Both the position numbers and the translations under genes were made by a program. This document shows positions 1 through 13,000 of a stretch of DNA of 64,000 nucleotides, piece after piece. How positions within the stretch are numbered: position 1 is the stretch's first letter; each line of letters opens with the position of its first letter. A model generated the notes under the pieces. That model was not told where the DNA came from. It was given only the letters and a program-made list of their open reading frames with translations, and ran no database searches. Where the stretch lies: the NCBI RefSeq assembly GCF_001949145.1, contig NW_019091361.1, positions 2,465,825 to 2,529,824 of the forward strand. Reading direction: 5' to 3'. The stretch is from Acanthaster planci (lineage: Eukaryota; Echinodermata; Asteroidea; Valvatida; Acanthasteridae).

Positions 1-813
1 TCAAGTCAAAAAGTGGTAGTGCATCATCAGTATCGGGGCTGTGATCAAGACCTACTTGTCTTGCTGCACAGATCACAGGAGTATTGAAAGACTTGCGGGC
101 GTTTAACTGCAAGCATTCCCTAACAATGAATTTGATGTTTCTTCCTACGAACAACCTACTTTGCATGCACAAGTAGTGCATGTGAAGCTTAAGAATTTTC
201 AACTGTAGAGATTTAGTTTACTGATCAACAGTATGAAGCATGTCATTTCTATGCCAAACCAGTAGGTCAGTTATAAAAATCAGAGTATGGCAAGAAAGGT
301 GTAGTTGTCTTTTTTGTCAAAGAAGTTAGACTTTTCATTTCTTTCTTTGTAAATAACTTCAAACTTTTGTAGTAAGCAACCTACATAATTCTTGCACATG
401 CTATATTCCTCGGCTGGAATAGCCTTGGATGTGGACATGGGCATAAGCCTAGGCACTATTAACTTGAATGTCCGTGGTCATTAAACCATGGATCCTCCAG
501 CCAATCGACTTCATTCTGTCCAATGCATGTGACTGCCTGGATGGTCGGGGTTCAAGCAGTGCAGAATGGTCTATCGCAGGACAGCAGGTCAAGAACGTCT
601 CTCTCCTTCCTCATTTTCACCAAGTGATACCGCCTGACATCGGATGGAATGATTTTACTGCTTGGTACTTGGTGGGAAACCTCATGATTCGCACAGCGTG
701 TCGACATTTAAAGTGCTGATCCAGACTTTCCTGTCAAGTCAGACTCCTGACTTTACTTTCCTTCGAACGTCAGCCTTTCTTCCAAAAGTCGCTCTTGGAA
801 TCACATTAGCTGT
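1..813. other. 3' flank of XPA, no gene seen
   Basis: This is the region downstream of the XPA stop codon, which is on the minus strand. It should contain the XPA 3' UTR. I see no convincing AATAAA on the minus strand and no recognisable exon. The short open frames here have no domain or splice context. Confidence 0.5.
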
Positions 814-3800
814 TCACATTTTTTCATACGACAAAGTATGCTGACATGACGTACACGTTTTGGAATACATATCACTGTCTTCATCGTAAACCTCTGGTCC
901 ATAGGTATGCGTATGGCTTTGAGTGTCCTTCGTCCAAAGGCTGGAGCGTACAGCTCGTCTTAAATCTGCAGAAACAGATTTATAAAATCTATAAGATCAC
1001 CTTAGGCATTCAACAAACAAACTTTCAAATCGAACCTTCTTCAAGTAAGTTACCTTTAACCTGGTTTACATTTCTTGAGATATCCACTTTGCTTTCATGT
1101 GTTTACTTCTTGGGAGAGGCAATTAAAATGCATTAAGACAGCTGCTTTTAACGGACTTCCTGACTGTATAAGGTGGGGTATTCCTCAGAAATTTCTGTTT
1201 TGATTCTTTGATTAACCAAACGAATGAAGTACAATCATTGCCTCTGAATATCCTGAAGGATTTTAATCTGATTACAACCTTGTATTTATGGCAAATTTTG
1301 TATCTAACAGCGACGGCAAGTATCACCGTTTGGCAGGCAAAAGTAATGAAAGAAACTTACTTTTGACCTTCTTGTCAAATTGCTTTTGCTTAGCTTTTTC
1401 TTTGTTTGCCTCACGTTGTTCTTTTTCTTGTTCAATCTTCTCCATACTTCCCCACACCTCCAGTGCCCGTTTCTCAACCTGTGTGAAAAAAAATGCATAT
1501 TCCATCTCATCTTCATATCCCAGTTTAAAGTGTTTCATCAGTTATTTTTAAACATTTTCCCCCAAACAGGTAGCTTTTCTCCAATTTTATGCCAAAGAGT
1601 AGCAGTAATCAGTGATCATTTCATGGACCATGAGTTCTGTATGTCTTTGCACTAGTACGCCAGTTCATCACGCTCCTTTTTTGAGAGGACTATTCGTTAA
1701 TCTTCCCAAATTCTTCCCTCTGCTGGAGGAGGCATCATTACCATCACAAAACATCATAGGTCCAGCAGGATCGTGACATCACAGGAAAAATGTCTATTGC
1801 AGACTACCATAAGCATCCATACAGTCGCAGACTAAGATCAAAAGTTAGTCACAAGATCGTCCCAATACGAGGGTGGTTTGCGTTGGTGGGATGAGCGTTT
1901 TGGCTACTGGCGCAGGTGGATTTTCAATGATGGGGGGGGGGTTTGCTAACCTGTAGAGCTAGATACAGCTTCATGTCTCCCCATCTTGGATTGTGTGGGT
2001 TCTTCCTGACAATGAACTTGAGAACGGGCTCCCTCCTCTCGAGGTCAGCATCTTTCAACAGATACGACTGCTTGGCATCGGTTTTGGTCATGAGCGAGTG
2101 CTTCCCTTCAGAGTCTCTGAAAAATCAATGAATTCACATTTCTAATGATGGGACACTGTAGTGGGAGATGTACACTTCAAATACTGGACTTTATAGGCAT
2201 CGTTTCCTGGATGCTCAAAGGTTTGCTTCAGTGTGACTTACTAGGGTAGGCAAGCTCAGTTTGTGGTGACAGTACTGAGATACAAGGCAAAGCCAACACT
2301 TAAGTGATTAGCATAACTAAATGGGCCACGTGACGAGTTAAACATTTATTAATAAACTATAATTCAATAAGGTTGCCAAGGATATGTTGTGTCAAGGTCA
2401 CTAAATTATGCAAGACTGCACAGCTACCAATCACAGAGGTACAGTGAGACAGGCAAAATCATTGAGGAAGAACCTGTGTTAATAAAACAATTTTGCAAAT
2501 GATGACTGACAACAGTTATATGAATGACAGCACAAAACTGAATACTGTATCACATACTGTTAGAAGATCGCTGTTCTAAACTTTGATTCTTTCTGGAAAC
2601 TATCACGGAAAAAGGTCTATTGCGGACTACCATAACCATCCGTACAGACTCACACTAAGATCAAAAGTCAGTCTTTTGCTTCTTTCCGGAAACTATCACA
2701 GGAAAAAGGTCTATTGCGGACTACCATAAGCATCTGTAAAGTCGCAGATTAAGATCAAAAGTCAGTCGTTTGATTCTTTCTGGAAACTACTGTTGGACTT
2801 ACCTACATTCATCACACACTTCATATTCAAAGTGTGAATAGATGTATGAATCTTGGAAGCCTTTGTTACATTCCACACACACTGACGGTGCGCCACCTAG
2901 CAGTGGGCCTGGAGGAAAAAAAATCAACAGCATAGGAACCAATAAGGCTTGGCATATGTCAAAGAACGAGATTGCCGAGTCTGGTGAGTACTGAGTGAAG
3001 CCATGGGTCTTAAAAGTACTCTTCATTTGTTTACCCTGTTCACTGTGTTGAACAGTTAGTCAACGTCCAGTTTAGACAAGCTTGGTTGAGTTCAAGTCCA
3101 ACACAGATAAGTGTAGTGAGGGGTGATTGAGCCTTTTGGCTGCACCTGAGTTACTTGGCTGTGGCTGGAAAGTACATGTCTGCCTTTGGAAACCGTAAGC
3201 TAGTGACTTCAACTGTTTTCTATATACCAAAGCCCTATCACATCTAGCTGTAGCCAAAAAAAGGGCATGGCTTCTGACTGGGTCACATACAAGTGATTCA
3301 ACTTTGGCAAGGTCTAGTACCTGGCTCGTGGACGATCTTGACCTGGCTGGACTCATCCTCTTCGGGTTCCTCCTCCAGCAAGAACCCTGCCCCTGTGTCA
3401 ATCACTCTGCCTGAGGAAGCTGCTTTCTCTGTCCTGAAATCATTTAACCAAAAAATATCATTAAAATGAAGCAGGACGTTTGCATGAAAGCTTGCAACTT
3501 GTTTTAATTTGGCGGGGAGCTCCAACATCTCCTCTTAGGAAATGAAATGAATCTCTTTTTTGGAACGTGCTGATACACCTGAGGGAACAGTTTTTAAGTC
3601 TTTGATGTGCTCATGCTGTTAAATGCTGTTAAATTCATGGCAGGACCATTGCTTAGGGCCATTGGGTTTAAGTTGAATTCAGCAACTGGTAGAAAAGATA
3701 ATGTTGCTCGGCTTTTTGATTTAGCCGCCAATCAGAGACAATTCAACAAATTTAAGGTTATGACGAACATGCCTGCGTGCTTACACAAGAGCAGACTGAC

Positions 3801-4111
3801 AGCATCCACATTATCTGTAAGTCTAGTGTCCCAGAAGGCCTGCACTGGATAACCTCAACGATGCCCACCTGTCTTCCCCATGGCTTACTGAATAACCTTG
3901 ACAACACCCACAGACCTGTCCAGAAGTTTGGTTGGAGAGTAAGGCCTTTAGTGATCAACCAATGCAACACTCACCTATCTGAGGGTTTGGTCTGTGGGTA
4001 CGGCCTACTGGACAACCTTGCTTGGCGAAGTAACAACGCTCGTTGTCTGTTCTTCTCAATCTTAGCTCTCTGTGCATCGGTCAGGGTGGGTTTTGCTTCA
4101 ATTCCAGACAT
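814..4111 (-). CDS. XPA: DNA damage-recognition/repair scaffold XPA, complete, 6 exons
   Basis: XPA is the nuclear scaffold of nucleotide excision repair, verifying lesions and contacting RPA, ERCC1-XPF and TFIIH. Coding exons in transcript order are 4111-3975, 3433-3321, 2908-2803, 2116-1951, 1478-1361 and 965-814. They sum to 792 nt (263 aa plus stop; human 273 aa). Donors read GTGAGT, GTACTA, GTAAGT, GTTAGC and GTAAGT, all acceptors end in AG, and all phases join. Visible in order: an N-terminal basic RPA32-type helix ([17 protein letters not shown]), the ERCC1-binding patch [10 protein letters not shown] (about residues 59-68), the C4 zinc finger with Cys94, Cys97, Cys115 and Cys118 (CX2C-X17-CX2C), the DNA-binding core ([41 protein letters not shown]), and the C-terminal TFIIH-binding end [13 protein letters not shown]. 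The start at 4111 has A at -3. Human numbering and partners are established knowledge; the exon model is read directly from the sequence. Divergent neighbour: FOCAD. Confidence 0.97.
1783..1860. repeat. Single outlying copy of the XPA-intron repeat
   Basis: This lies in XPA intron 4. It matches the two tandem copies at 2583-2780, sharing the segments GTCTATTGCRGACTACCATA and CTAAGATCAAAAGT. It is a degenerate dispersed copy separated from the pair by exon 4. Confidence 0.7.
2583..2788. repeat. Two-copy tandem repeat (~97-bp unit) in XPA intron 3
   Basis: Two head-to-tail units each begin near TTCTTTCYGGAAACTA, contain GTCTATTGCGGACTACCATA and end AAGATCAAAAGTCAGTC. A third partial unit start (TTCTTTCTGGAAACTACTG) abuts exon 3. 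Function unknown; it looks like a local segmental duplication. Confidence 0.8.
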
Positions 4112-7069
4112 TGTCAATTACCTACAGATTAATAAAAAAAGTCAAATAAAGAAGACTGAAGTATTCTCGTTAGCAGAGAACTGTTAAATCAAACATGGCA
4201 TTCAAAGCAGACATATCAAACTTGGGAGGGCTCGCACTTTCCTCCAAATAACCAGACTCTTAATAATTTTGTTACGACTCCTCTTGTTCGGGAAGAATTT
4301 ATGTACATCTTGAGGTTATCAGTCAGTCGACCTGCATGATTGGTCAATCACTGGATCCAGTCAGTCAATTTTTCGGAACACATTGTCACTAATTCTGTCA
4401 TCAACCGATCACCTTTCATTTGTAAATTGTAATTCGTGGTTGTGGATGACTTTGTTTTAGAAAAGGGAGAATTATGTCCAAAATATCTTACATGATTGAG
4501 CAATACTGCAGTGCAACTGATTTCTCATTGGACTGAGTCAATTTGAATAATTCACTACTCGAATATTCAACCTTCAACTCGATCGAATATCCAAACGTTC
4601 AGTTGTACTGACCAGCAGATCATTGATGAACAAACCATATACAAAATCAGTTGCAATAACGCACACAATTGTACGTTATAATTGCTATAACAGCTTCTCA
4701 TTTCTATGACTATCTCTAGCCATGATTTAGTAATATTTAACAGAATAACAATTTACTTCTTGCCCCGTTGACAATTTATTCCTTTGAAATTTTTTAATGA
4801 ATTACTTTTGAATTGTTGTAAGATATTCTCACGGTCGGGATTACATCACTGAGTCTTGATTCCTGTCTCTGACTGGTCTATTGCTGGCTACTCCATATTT
4901 CACAAACGAAACTCAAAGGGGAAAAAGTAGTGTTCCAGTATATGGGGAAAATCTGAATGACTGAATATCAAATATGCTCGAAATTTCACTATTTATGCGC
5001 TATGAACATCTCCCAGACCATACCGGAAAGGTTTCAGTTTTTTTATCAAGTTGCAGCAAAAAGGAGGAAAACATGCAAATCCCTGTACAAAGTGAATGGC
5101 GAGTTGCCCCTTTGCCAAACTGAGAGTGCAATAAATGGAACAACCTCCGACCGCAAGAATATTACATGTATTGTCACTTTTCATTAAAATTTGCTTGAAA
5201 CAAGGCTCCATAGTGTGATTTTTCTCATTTAAAACAAAAGAAAATTCTCTCTTCCTTTTCACGAATTTTGCATTCGAATATTCAAATTAGGAAAATAATA
5301 TTCAAATTGTTGATAATCGATCGATTATTTGGATGTTCGACATAGCCCTAATTTCTCGTTGAGACTGACCAATCAAACCTAACAACATGAACAAAGCAGA
5401 GAAAAACTGGCAGTTGATGTCACAGAACTCCATTCCATTGTTGTCAAGTTTGTTAAAGTTCCTATTCTGCACCACTTCCCAGATTCTTGCTGGAAATATC
5501 CACACATCTCTCCTTTTTCAAAACAGTCTCGCACAACCATAAATAAGATAGAAAAGATGACCAGACAACGGTGGAACAACCAGCAGATTGAATGTAATCT
5601 CAACACGCCATGTACATGAAAAACCCAGAAATGGATGACAGTAATGATTCCCTAGGCTGCAGTAATTTATTAGCTTTTTGACAGGAAAATGTCATAACAG
5701 TCACATTTAGCAAAGCAAATATTGAAGTAGGCCTATATCAATAAGAAAACACTCAGAATTTCCATACCAGTCTCAAAGGGGATGTCAATTAAGAGGCATT
5801 CGTATACTGAATTCTTTCCAAAAACCCAGCTCTAAGGCTTGTGACAAATGGGGGAGGAAAACTTCCCCAAATCCTGAATCATTATCGTGATTTTTGAGCA
5901 CTGGACAGGAGTTTCCAAGCAAGAGCTATAAGCCTAATAGAGCATGAGTGATTTTGCACAATGGTAGCTAGATAGGCATCATGCAATGGAAAAAAGAGCA
6001 AACATTGCTCCTTTTTCCTTCCCATAAATACATGTAGGTCGGATAGTGCCTTTCTACCACTGAACAAAATGATCTCTCATATGGTGGTAGCAAAAAGACT
6101 TATTTTATTCTTATCTGAGATCTTAAGATCATTGCCCAATATTATAAAGACGAGGCACGTTTGTAGAGTCCAAGCAGACTAGAAATTACTTCAAGAACCC
6201 TTTCAAAGTAATGGAAATCAAAACTCAAAAGTTAAGACACCATGACATTGATTACATGTAGATACATTATTTATTACTTATATAATTACAAAATAATATA
6301 TCTATTATAATATTTAATTTAATAATTATATAGGCTATTAGTAATGTCATGTGGTCACAAAAGCTTCGCCATGTTCACCACCTTCTCGACGCAGGCCAAC
6401 CTCCGCGAAGTTAATTCCCAGCCCAGTCATGCAATGCTTCATATCAAATATAAAGCAGTGACAAAGTCAAGAACGAACGGTGTCTCCCTAGCCCAGGTTG
6501 GACGTCATGGCAATGTTTTCATTTCATTACGACTACACTACATGTATAATCAAAGTCAAACGTCCAGGGTATATTAAAAGTTGTGTGCAAAACGACCCGA
6601 AATTTGGTTCTAATTTGTTCTTGGTTTACCTTGTTGAAGAAACTAACGTAGTACGGTCAGGGAGTGTACCTGGGCTAGGTGTCTCCCATTTACCATAAAA
6701 CATAAATATTTTCTGGTTTTCCAACAAGGTACGCCTGTAGTTACTCTCCGAGCATGTTCCGAGCTACTACGGGGTGACATAAGTCCAAGAAACGTGTGTT
6801 GTAGGCATATGCTATGGCTACGTCTTTGCACGTGCTCAGCTGTTTTGTAAACGGGAAAGACCTAGCCCTAGACACAATCTTGCCACAGAACTAATTAAAA
6901 TAGGCCTATTGGTGGCGCTATTGCCACAATAGCGACTCGAATTGGGTGTCTTCTGCTCGTCTTTCAACCTTGGAAAAGGCACGCGAATTCTCTTTATCAG
7001 ATGTCAGGAAACCAGATGTTTTTTGTTTTTCGTGAATGGTACAGGTGTTGAACTTCTTAACGAATTGTA
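4112..7069. other. Divergent intergenic region between XPA and FOCAD
   Basis: This stretch of about 3.0 kb separates the two start codons, so it must hold both promoters and 5' UTRs unless further upstream exons exist. It is AT-rich, with an especially AT-rich run at about 6255-6335. I see no clear TATA box, CpG island or conserved coding segment. Confidence 0.6.
6255..6335. repeat. AT-rich low-complexity tract
   Basis: The run is almost entirely A and T, with TATAATT/AATTATA-type inverted words, upstream of FOCAD. It is low-complexity sequence with no visible coding potential. Confidence 0.6.
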
Positions 7070-10000
7070 ATGGCTGAAGATCTGAAGCGGCGCTTGCATT
7101 TCGGCGATCCTGGTCTGCGCTTGGGAGCTGCAGCCAAACTCTTCAGTCAAGTTGTGAAAGAGAAAGAGAAAATTGTAGGGAATAGTGGTCCCATCAACAG
7201 TCAGACACCCCAGGTAAATCTGATCAAGATTCACATGCAGAAAGTCAGTTTGGACTAAAATCATGTAGATCCTTAGGATGGGAACGAAATCTTCCGGTAC
7301 GGACATCAGAAAGTGATAACATCATCATCATCATATCCTAAATACTAAAAATACATGTAGTAAAAAAGGCAAATTTAAGAAAATATTGAAGTGTTTTCTC
7401 AGAGAATATTTAGAGTTATTTAATCCAATCTGAAGAATGTTGTATTCTCATTCTGACGCCACTTAATTAATTCCATGAAGAGAGTTCAATATACGGATGC
7501 CACTTAACACCCTGTGCACAAAAAAAACCCCTATAAGACTGGTTCTGAACAATTCTACATGTTCTAAGTGTTTTCGTAGTCGACAACTTCGTATTTTCCC
7601 TTTTAATTGAACTTTTCTGGACATGTTTTTGCTTTCTGATGGCTAATAGTAGGGAATAGTTACTGGTGCCCGTATATATGGAACTCTTCCTAATTTCTTT
7701 TTGCATCATGATCCGATGATAAGCCAATTTCCCATTCTGTCGCCATGTTGATTTTAGTACCCCCACGCGAGTACGTGAACAAAGCTTGTAGGGAACAAAA
7801 TGTCTACAACAATAACAATCGCAAGCAACCATTTGCCAAATGCTATGTAACGTTGTTGTCATGAATTTGTTCCCTTCTGTTAAATCTTCTAAGCATGCGC
7901 ACATAAAATAGACTTAGGCCTACATGCATGTATTGTGTCCAACGTATTCAAAGTTGATCAGTCTATGGAGAGTCAACAACATTCAGCCTGCAAACATTTG
8001 CAAATTATTTGCTAACATAGTCTTAGGCTTAAATTGGAAAAGTTCAGTTACAGATTCATTACTTACAGTGCTTACACATACCCTTTTTTTAATACAGTTG
8101 ACCTTCACTAAGTTAATAATTCAAGAAAAAAGAGGACACTGGCTCACAGCATACTCTAAACACTGTAACATTCACGAAAGAGAAGGCTTTGGTATTTTGT
8201 CTCATATATAATGTTAGGTAACAGAAAAGTTTGGAAAATCTGCTGTTTCTAGATGGCGGTACTGATAGTGTACACTACTTATCAACATACATGTAGAGCG
8301 TGTTAATCTTGTTGTTGCCCAGAAGCATTTAAATGTCATCTCTCCAGTTAACAGCAAAGAGTTCTGATTAAATTTCCCTTTTGTGGTGGTTGAAGATAAC
8401 AGAGCTCAAGATCCTGTGGGACCAGTGCACAGTCGAGTCCAACTCAGTGTCAGTCGCCTGCAGTGAGACCCTTGTCTCACTCGTCCGTGATGGCCATGCC
8501 GACTTTTCCTTTGTCATGAAGGGCCTCCTCAATGTCATCCCATCAGCTGTTAACTGCCTGGGAGCTGTCAGAGCACTCAGGCAACTGCTGCTTCTGGACA
8601 TGCAGGCCTGCATCGCAAGCGAGGGGACTTATCGCTGTCGGTTTGGGCTGAGGTAGAGCTCCTGCAGATTGTAGATAACCAGAGTGGGCGGAGATTTCGG
8701 TTGATCCTCACCATGAGTCCAGAAGGAAGCTAACAAAGCTTCAGCTGTTTCATTTATTTCTTGTTATAAACAGTATCATTTTCATCTTCAAATGATTGCA
8801 TTTTCTCTCTAATTCACAGCTGTGGAAGATTGTTACAATTAAGGGAAGTAAGGTTAGAGTTTTCATATGCTATCAACTAGTACCACTATTAAGTATTTCT
8901 GGTAATGAAGCCAAGGATGCCTCAAAACTAAAAGTGCCGTAGGCGCTGTAGCTCTCAAGCCTGATAAATATTGTAGAGAGGAGACAATGAGAAGCAATTA
9001 CAGCTTTAGAAGTGGGAGGAAAACCCCAGAGGAACATTCTGGGCATAATCCACGAAATCAAGCAGGGACTTGAAAACCGAATCCACATATGGACTGAGCC
9101 GGAAATCAAACCCGGACCGCAGAGATAGAAGGCGAAGATAGAGCCACTATGTCAGTCTGACTCCCCAACTCATAGTGCAACACGATCGTGCTGATCGACT
9201 GATCACACCCAACAATGTCATTATTTGACACTGACTTACATTTGCAGCCTATTTTCAAATACATGTAGCATATTACAGTTTTGACGAATTTTTTCCGTAC
9301 ATCTTTGCACCAGCCTGTTTTTGGATCTGTGAGGGCTTAAAGAAATTAAATGGGAACGGTGTTTTGTCATTCTAGTTAGAATTAACCGCTTTAGCTACTT
9401 TGCCTCGGACTTGGTGGCTTCCATTTTGCCCGTAAAGCTGTGGTGTTGCGTGCTAGATCATTTCCCTTGTAAACAGAGTCATTCAAAAAAATGCATCACC
9501 CTGGAAACAAGAGTAGTTTTTGTTTTTTGATGCAGGAATCCTCCCCATCCTTTCATCTCGGCACTGACCAGCCGACCGGACTCTTGGCCTTTCATCTTGC
9601 AGGAGGTATCCAAACTTCTCAGCATGACAGACGCGAGGTAATTCAAGCTTCAATTACTCTAGACCTTGAACTAGAAGGAGGTTTGTGGCCTGTAGGGATA
9701 AGGGTTCGTGACTCATGACCACAGGGTCAGGGGTTCGAATCCATACGTTGTGGCCTTGGGCAGTCCACTTCGCCCCTAAGTGCTTCCCTCCAGAAGAAGA
9801 CGGGGACTGGCCTTAGCTGGGAGCAACCTGTGATTAACTGGCATCCCAGTCAGGAGGGGAATAGATACATTCATGTAAGGGCTAGCCTGATAGTAAAGAC
9901 ACATTTATTCAGAGCAGACTTTCGTAGACCTTGAACCACAAGCACACAAAGAGAATACAAGCTTTAACTCGCTTTTCTGACTTGTGCTGAGACTACCATT

Positions 10001-13000
10001 AATGCAATTTTTTGTGAAGATTATGTATGTTGTTGATTGGCAGGTACTCTTGTTATACTATGGATATGCTGGCTCCATTCCTGTCATATGTTTTATTGAA
10101 TCCAACCATACCACATCAGCTGACCACCTTTAAGGTGTTACTGGCAGAAACGCTGCTCCAAGTTGCTTCATCCACAAGTCCTGTTGCTGTTGATGCTTGC
10201 ACTTTTTTCCTGGATTGCCTGCATCAAATTAAGGTGTGTGGCCAAACTCATGTTGCTCCTATCCTGTCCTTGAAAATGGCTACAAACTAACGTTATTTAC
10301 ATCAAACGTTTTCCCCGTATGAACCGGTGTAGTTACGCCGTAGGCCTCTGGTGTTGCTGTTCTCCCCCAGCTGTATTTGATTATAAAAAGATGTTTTCTT
10401 GAGTTGCTAGCACTTTTGTGCTATCCTTTGTGTCATCTTTTGTGCGTAACATTTAGATGGGTTGTGCCCATTCTGTTGGAAGTTGGTCACATGACCATGG
10501 CTCGTCTTGTGCACGGGGCTTTACCTTGGTGTGAGTGATTGAGTGCTTTTATATACCTGTATGTGGTGTGGCTTCAGTTTGTCCTTCTGATTCCCTGTTA
10601 GAATTCATCACCATCCCTCCATCTCCACTAGGCCCCTCCCCCTCAAAGAGTCTCTTCTGTCATTCTTGATAATTGTCATTTTGCCAAGATTGAAACTAAT
10701 TTGAAAAAAATCTTGAAAGTAACAGAAATGCAACAATCAGTGAAATAACTCAAGATTCTTATGGAGATATATTTGCTTTATAATCAGTTCTTCTCAACAC
10801 CACTGATCTGAAAAAGAGAAGTTAAAAAACTATGAATACTGACAGAACTCAAAAAGTTTAAGTGTGTTTGTTTCCTTATTAGATCGACAGCTTACATGAA
10901 CTCAGCGAAGTCAATTCCTATCTCGTCAAATTGGCGAGCATTGCTCAGACTCACAAGGCGAACAACACAACTTTGCTGAAGTCACTGTCTGCGGTGGCTT
11001 TCTCCTTATGCAAAGAGTGTGTGACACTCGGCCATGACCTGACCCCTTGCCTGAAAGTCATAGATTCGGTGATAGAGTCACACAGTGCCGATCTGGTGGA
11101 CGAGTCTGTGGTTTGTTTCCTGAGCTGGCTTACCCTGAAGGCGCTGCCTGACCAGCTCAGGGGACTACTGTGTGTGGGTGAGTTGGGTCCTATTTGCTGG
11201 ATAATGCGCCTTCTATTTGTCTATGTTTTGGTGTCCTTATTGGTCTTGAATGGAAGAGATCTACAGTGCAGTGAAACCGTGGATTATAACGAGGTACTCA
11301 ACTGCAGGTGCACAGAATGCTGCAAAATGTTAGCACAGTCACCATACAAATATTGGTAAAAGTTTTTCCATAGGTTTGTGCCTAAGCACAGATATATGCC
11401 CAGTAATTATAAGATGATCCTTGCATTGAATATATATATGGCAAGTCCATGCAACAACCTGTTATAAGCCACTGGTGAACTCCGCCTGGTACCCAGAGCA
11501 TATTTTGTGTTAAGGTTACCAGGAAGAAGTATCCAATGGCGGAAGAATGGTTGTCGCTCATGCTTCCTGTTCCATGCAATTGTGCCATGGGCTTATCAGA
11601 AATGGTTTTTAGAGTGGCTCAGAATTATTACTTTTGCAGCTCAGAAAGTTGTGACCGCTTGTGAACATGAGGCGCAGGGCTGTGCATCGAGCCTCAAGAT
11701 GTTGATCCTTCCGCTGCTGTGGATTGTATCCACACCCATTCATGAGGAAATCGCCATGGAGAAGCAGGAAAGATTGGCCAATCAGAGACAAGCATCGCAA
11801 CTCCTATCAAATGTCAGCAGAATCATCCAACAGGCAAAGAGACCACAAGTTGGACAAAAGGTATTCTACACTCTTAGAACGAAACCAACTCAGTGCAGAC
11901 TGTATTTGAAAATTACCTTAGAACTTGTTTAAAAAGTTTTCACAACATGCAATAATAATAATGCTTATTATAATTATGCCTGCACATTGGGCTCACAACA
12001 ACTGAACATTCCTGAAACCATTTTTTTAAAAAAAATTTGCACATATTTGCATCTTTGAGTGTCATCAGCACACCATTAGTGGACTGGTAGTTGATTTAAA
12101 CCTACCTTGGACCTGTGCTATGACATTTAAGTGCGAATGCATCTCTTGTCAAACTACAGTCAAACATCATCAGGCAACTTATGGTCCTTATTGATAACGG
12201 ATGGTGCACCCAATGTCTCTTGGCTGGTTCCAAGGGGTTGACTAATCTTTTTCAGTGTTTATCAGCCAGGTTTGGTTCAATCAGACTCGGTCAAACTATG
12301 GTCGATGAGAGTTCTCAATCAGACTTACTCCTTGTTGTAGACACAGCATTGCGTAAGTTTGTATATCTTACCATTAGGCAAAGACGTTTTCCAGGCCAAG
12401 CCTGCATGCGGGGTACCAGCTGATGCAGAGCTGCGGTCATCTCTCCCACACCCTCCTGAGTGACCCCACCGCTGCCCGTGACTGGCTGTCCAACCTGCAG
12501 TCAAATTTGCCCTCTGTGGACAGCGTACCTGCTCTCGTTGTGCTGACAGTGTCGTCTCTATTTTGGGAGCCAGAAGTTGAAGTGGCTCGAGCATCACTGA
12601 ATGTATTGATTAACATTGCCACGCAAGATTGCTCCTGGGTAAGTGGGCTCGTATGACCTACAAACCCAGACAAACCCACACAAGAAACAGGATTTTTCCT
12701 GTGCTTGATAATCTATCTTTAATTCAAAACCATTCCTCTACACTAAGTGTCTGCTTATACCCAATGACAGTACTATGTTATAAGAAGAAAAGGAAACATA
12801 ATGTCTTATCCAATGAGGTGTATGTAGCAATTAATGACTGTTTGATATTTTGTGTGAGTTGATGCCATGCTTTACATCAATTAATCACACACACATTTAT
12901 TTCCTCTTCATGGCAAAAAAATATGTATGCTTGTTTATAGTATGTTAAATTGTAAAGCCACAGAGCTGGAAAAACCTTCAAAACATAGCTTGAGACAGGT

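Noticed and set aside
7467-7904. 145-residue minus-strand open frame in FOCAD intron 1
   Set aside because: No recognisable family, no supporting splice sites or neighbouring exons.
12403-12423. Closer acceptor TTTTCCAG for FOCAD exon 7
   Set aside because: Phase-0 reading from that acceptor meets a stop, while the upstream CCATTAG acceptor keeps frame and aligns residue for residue with human.
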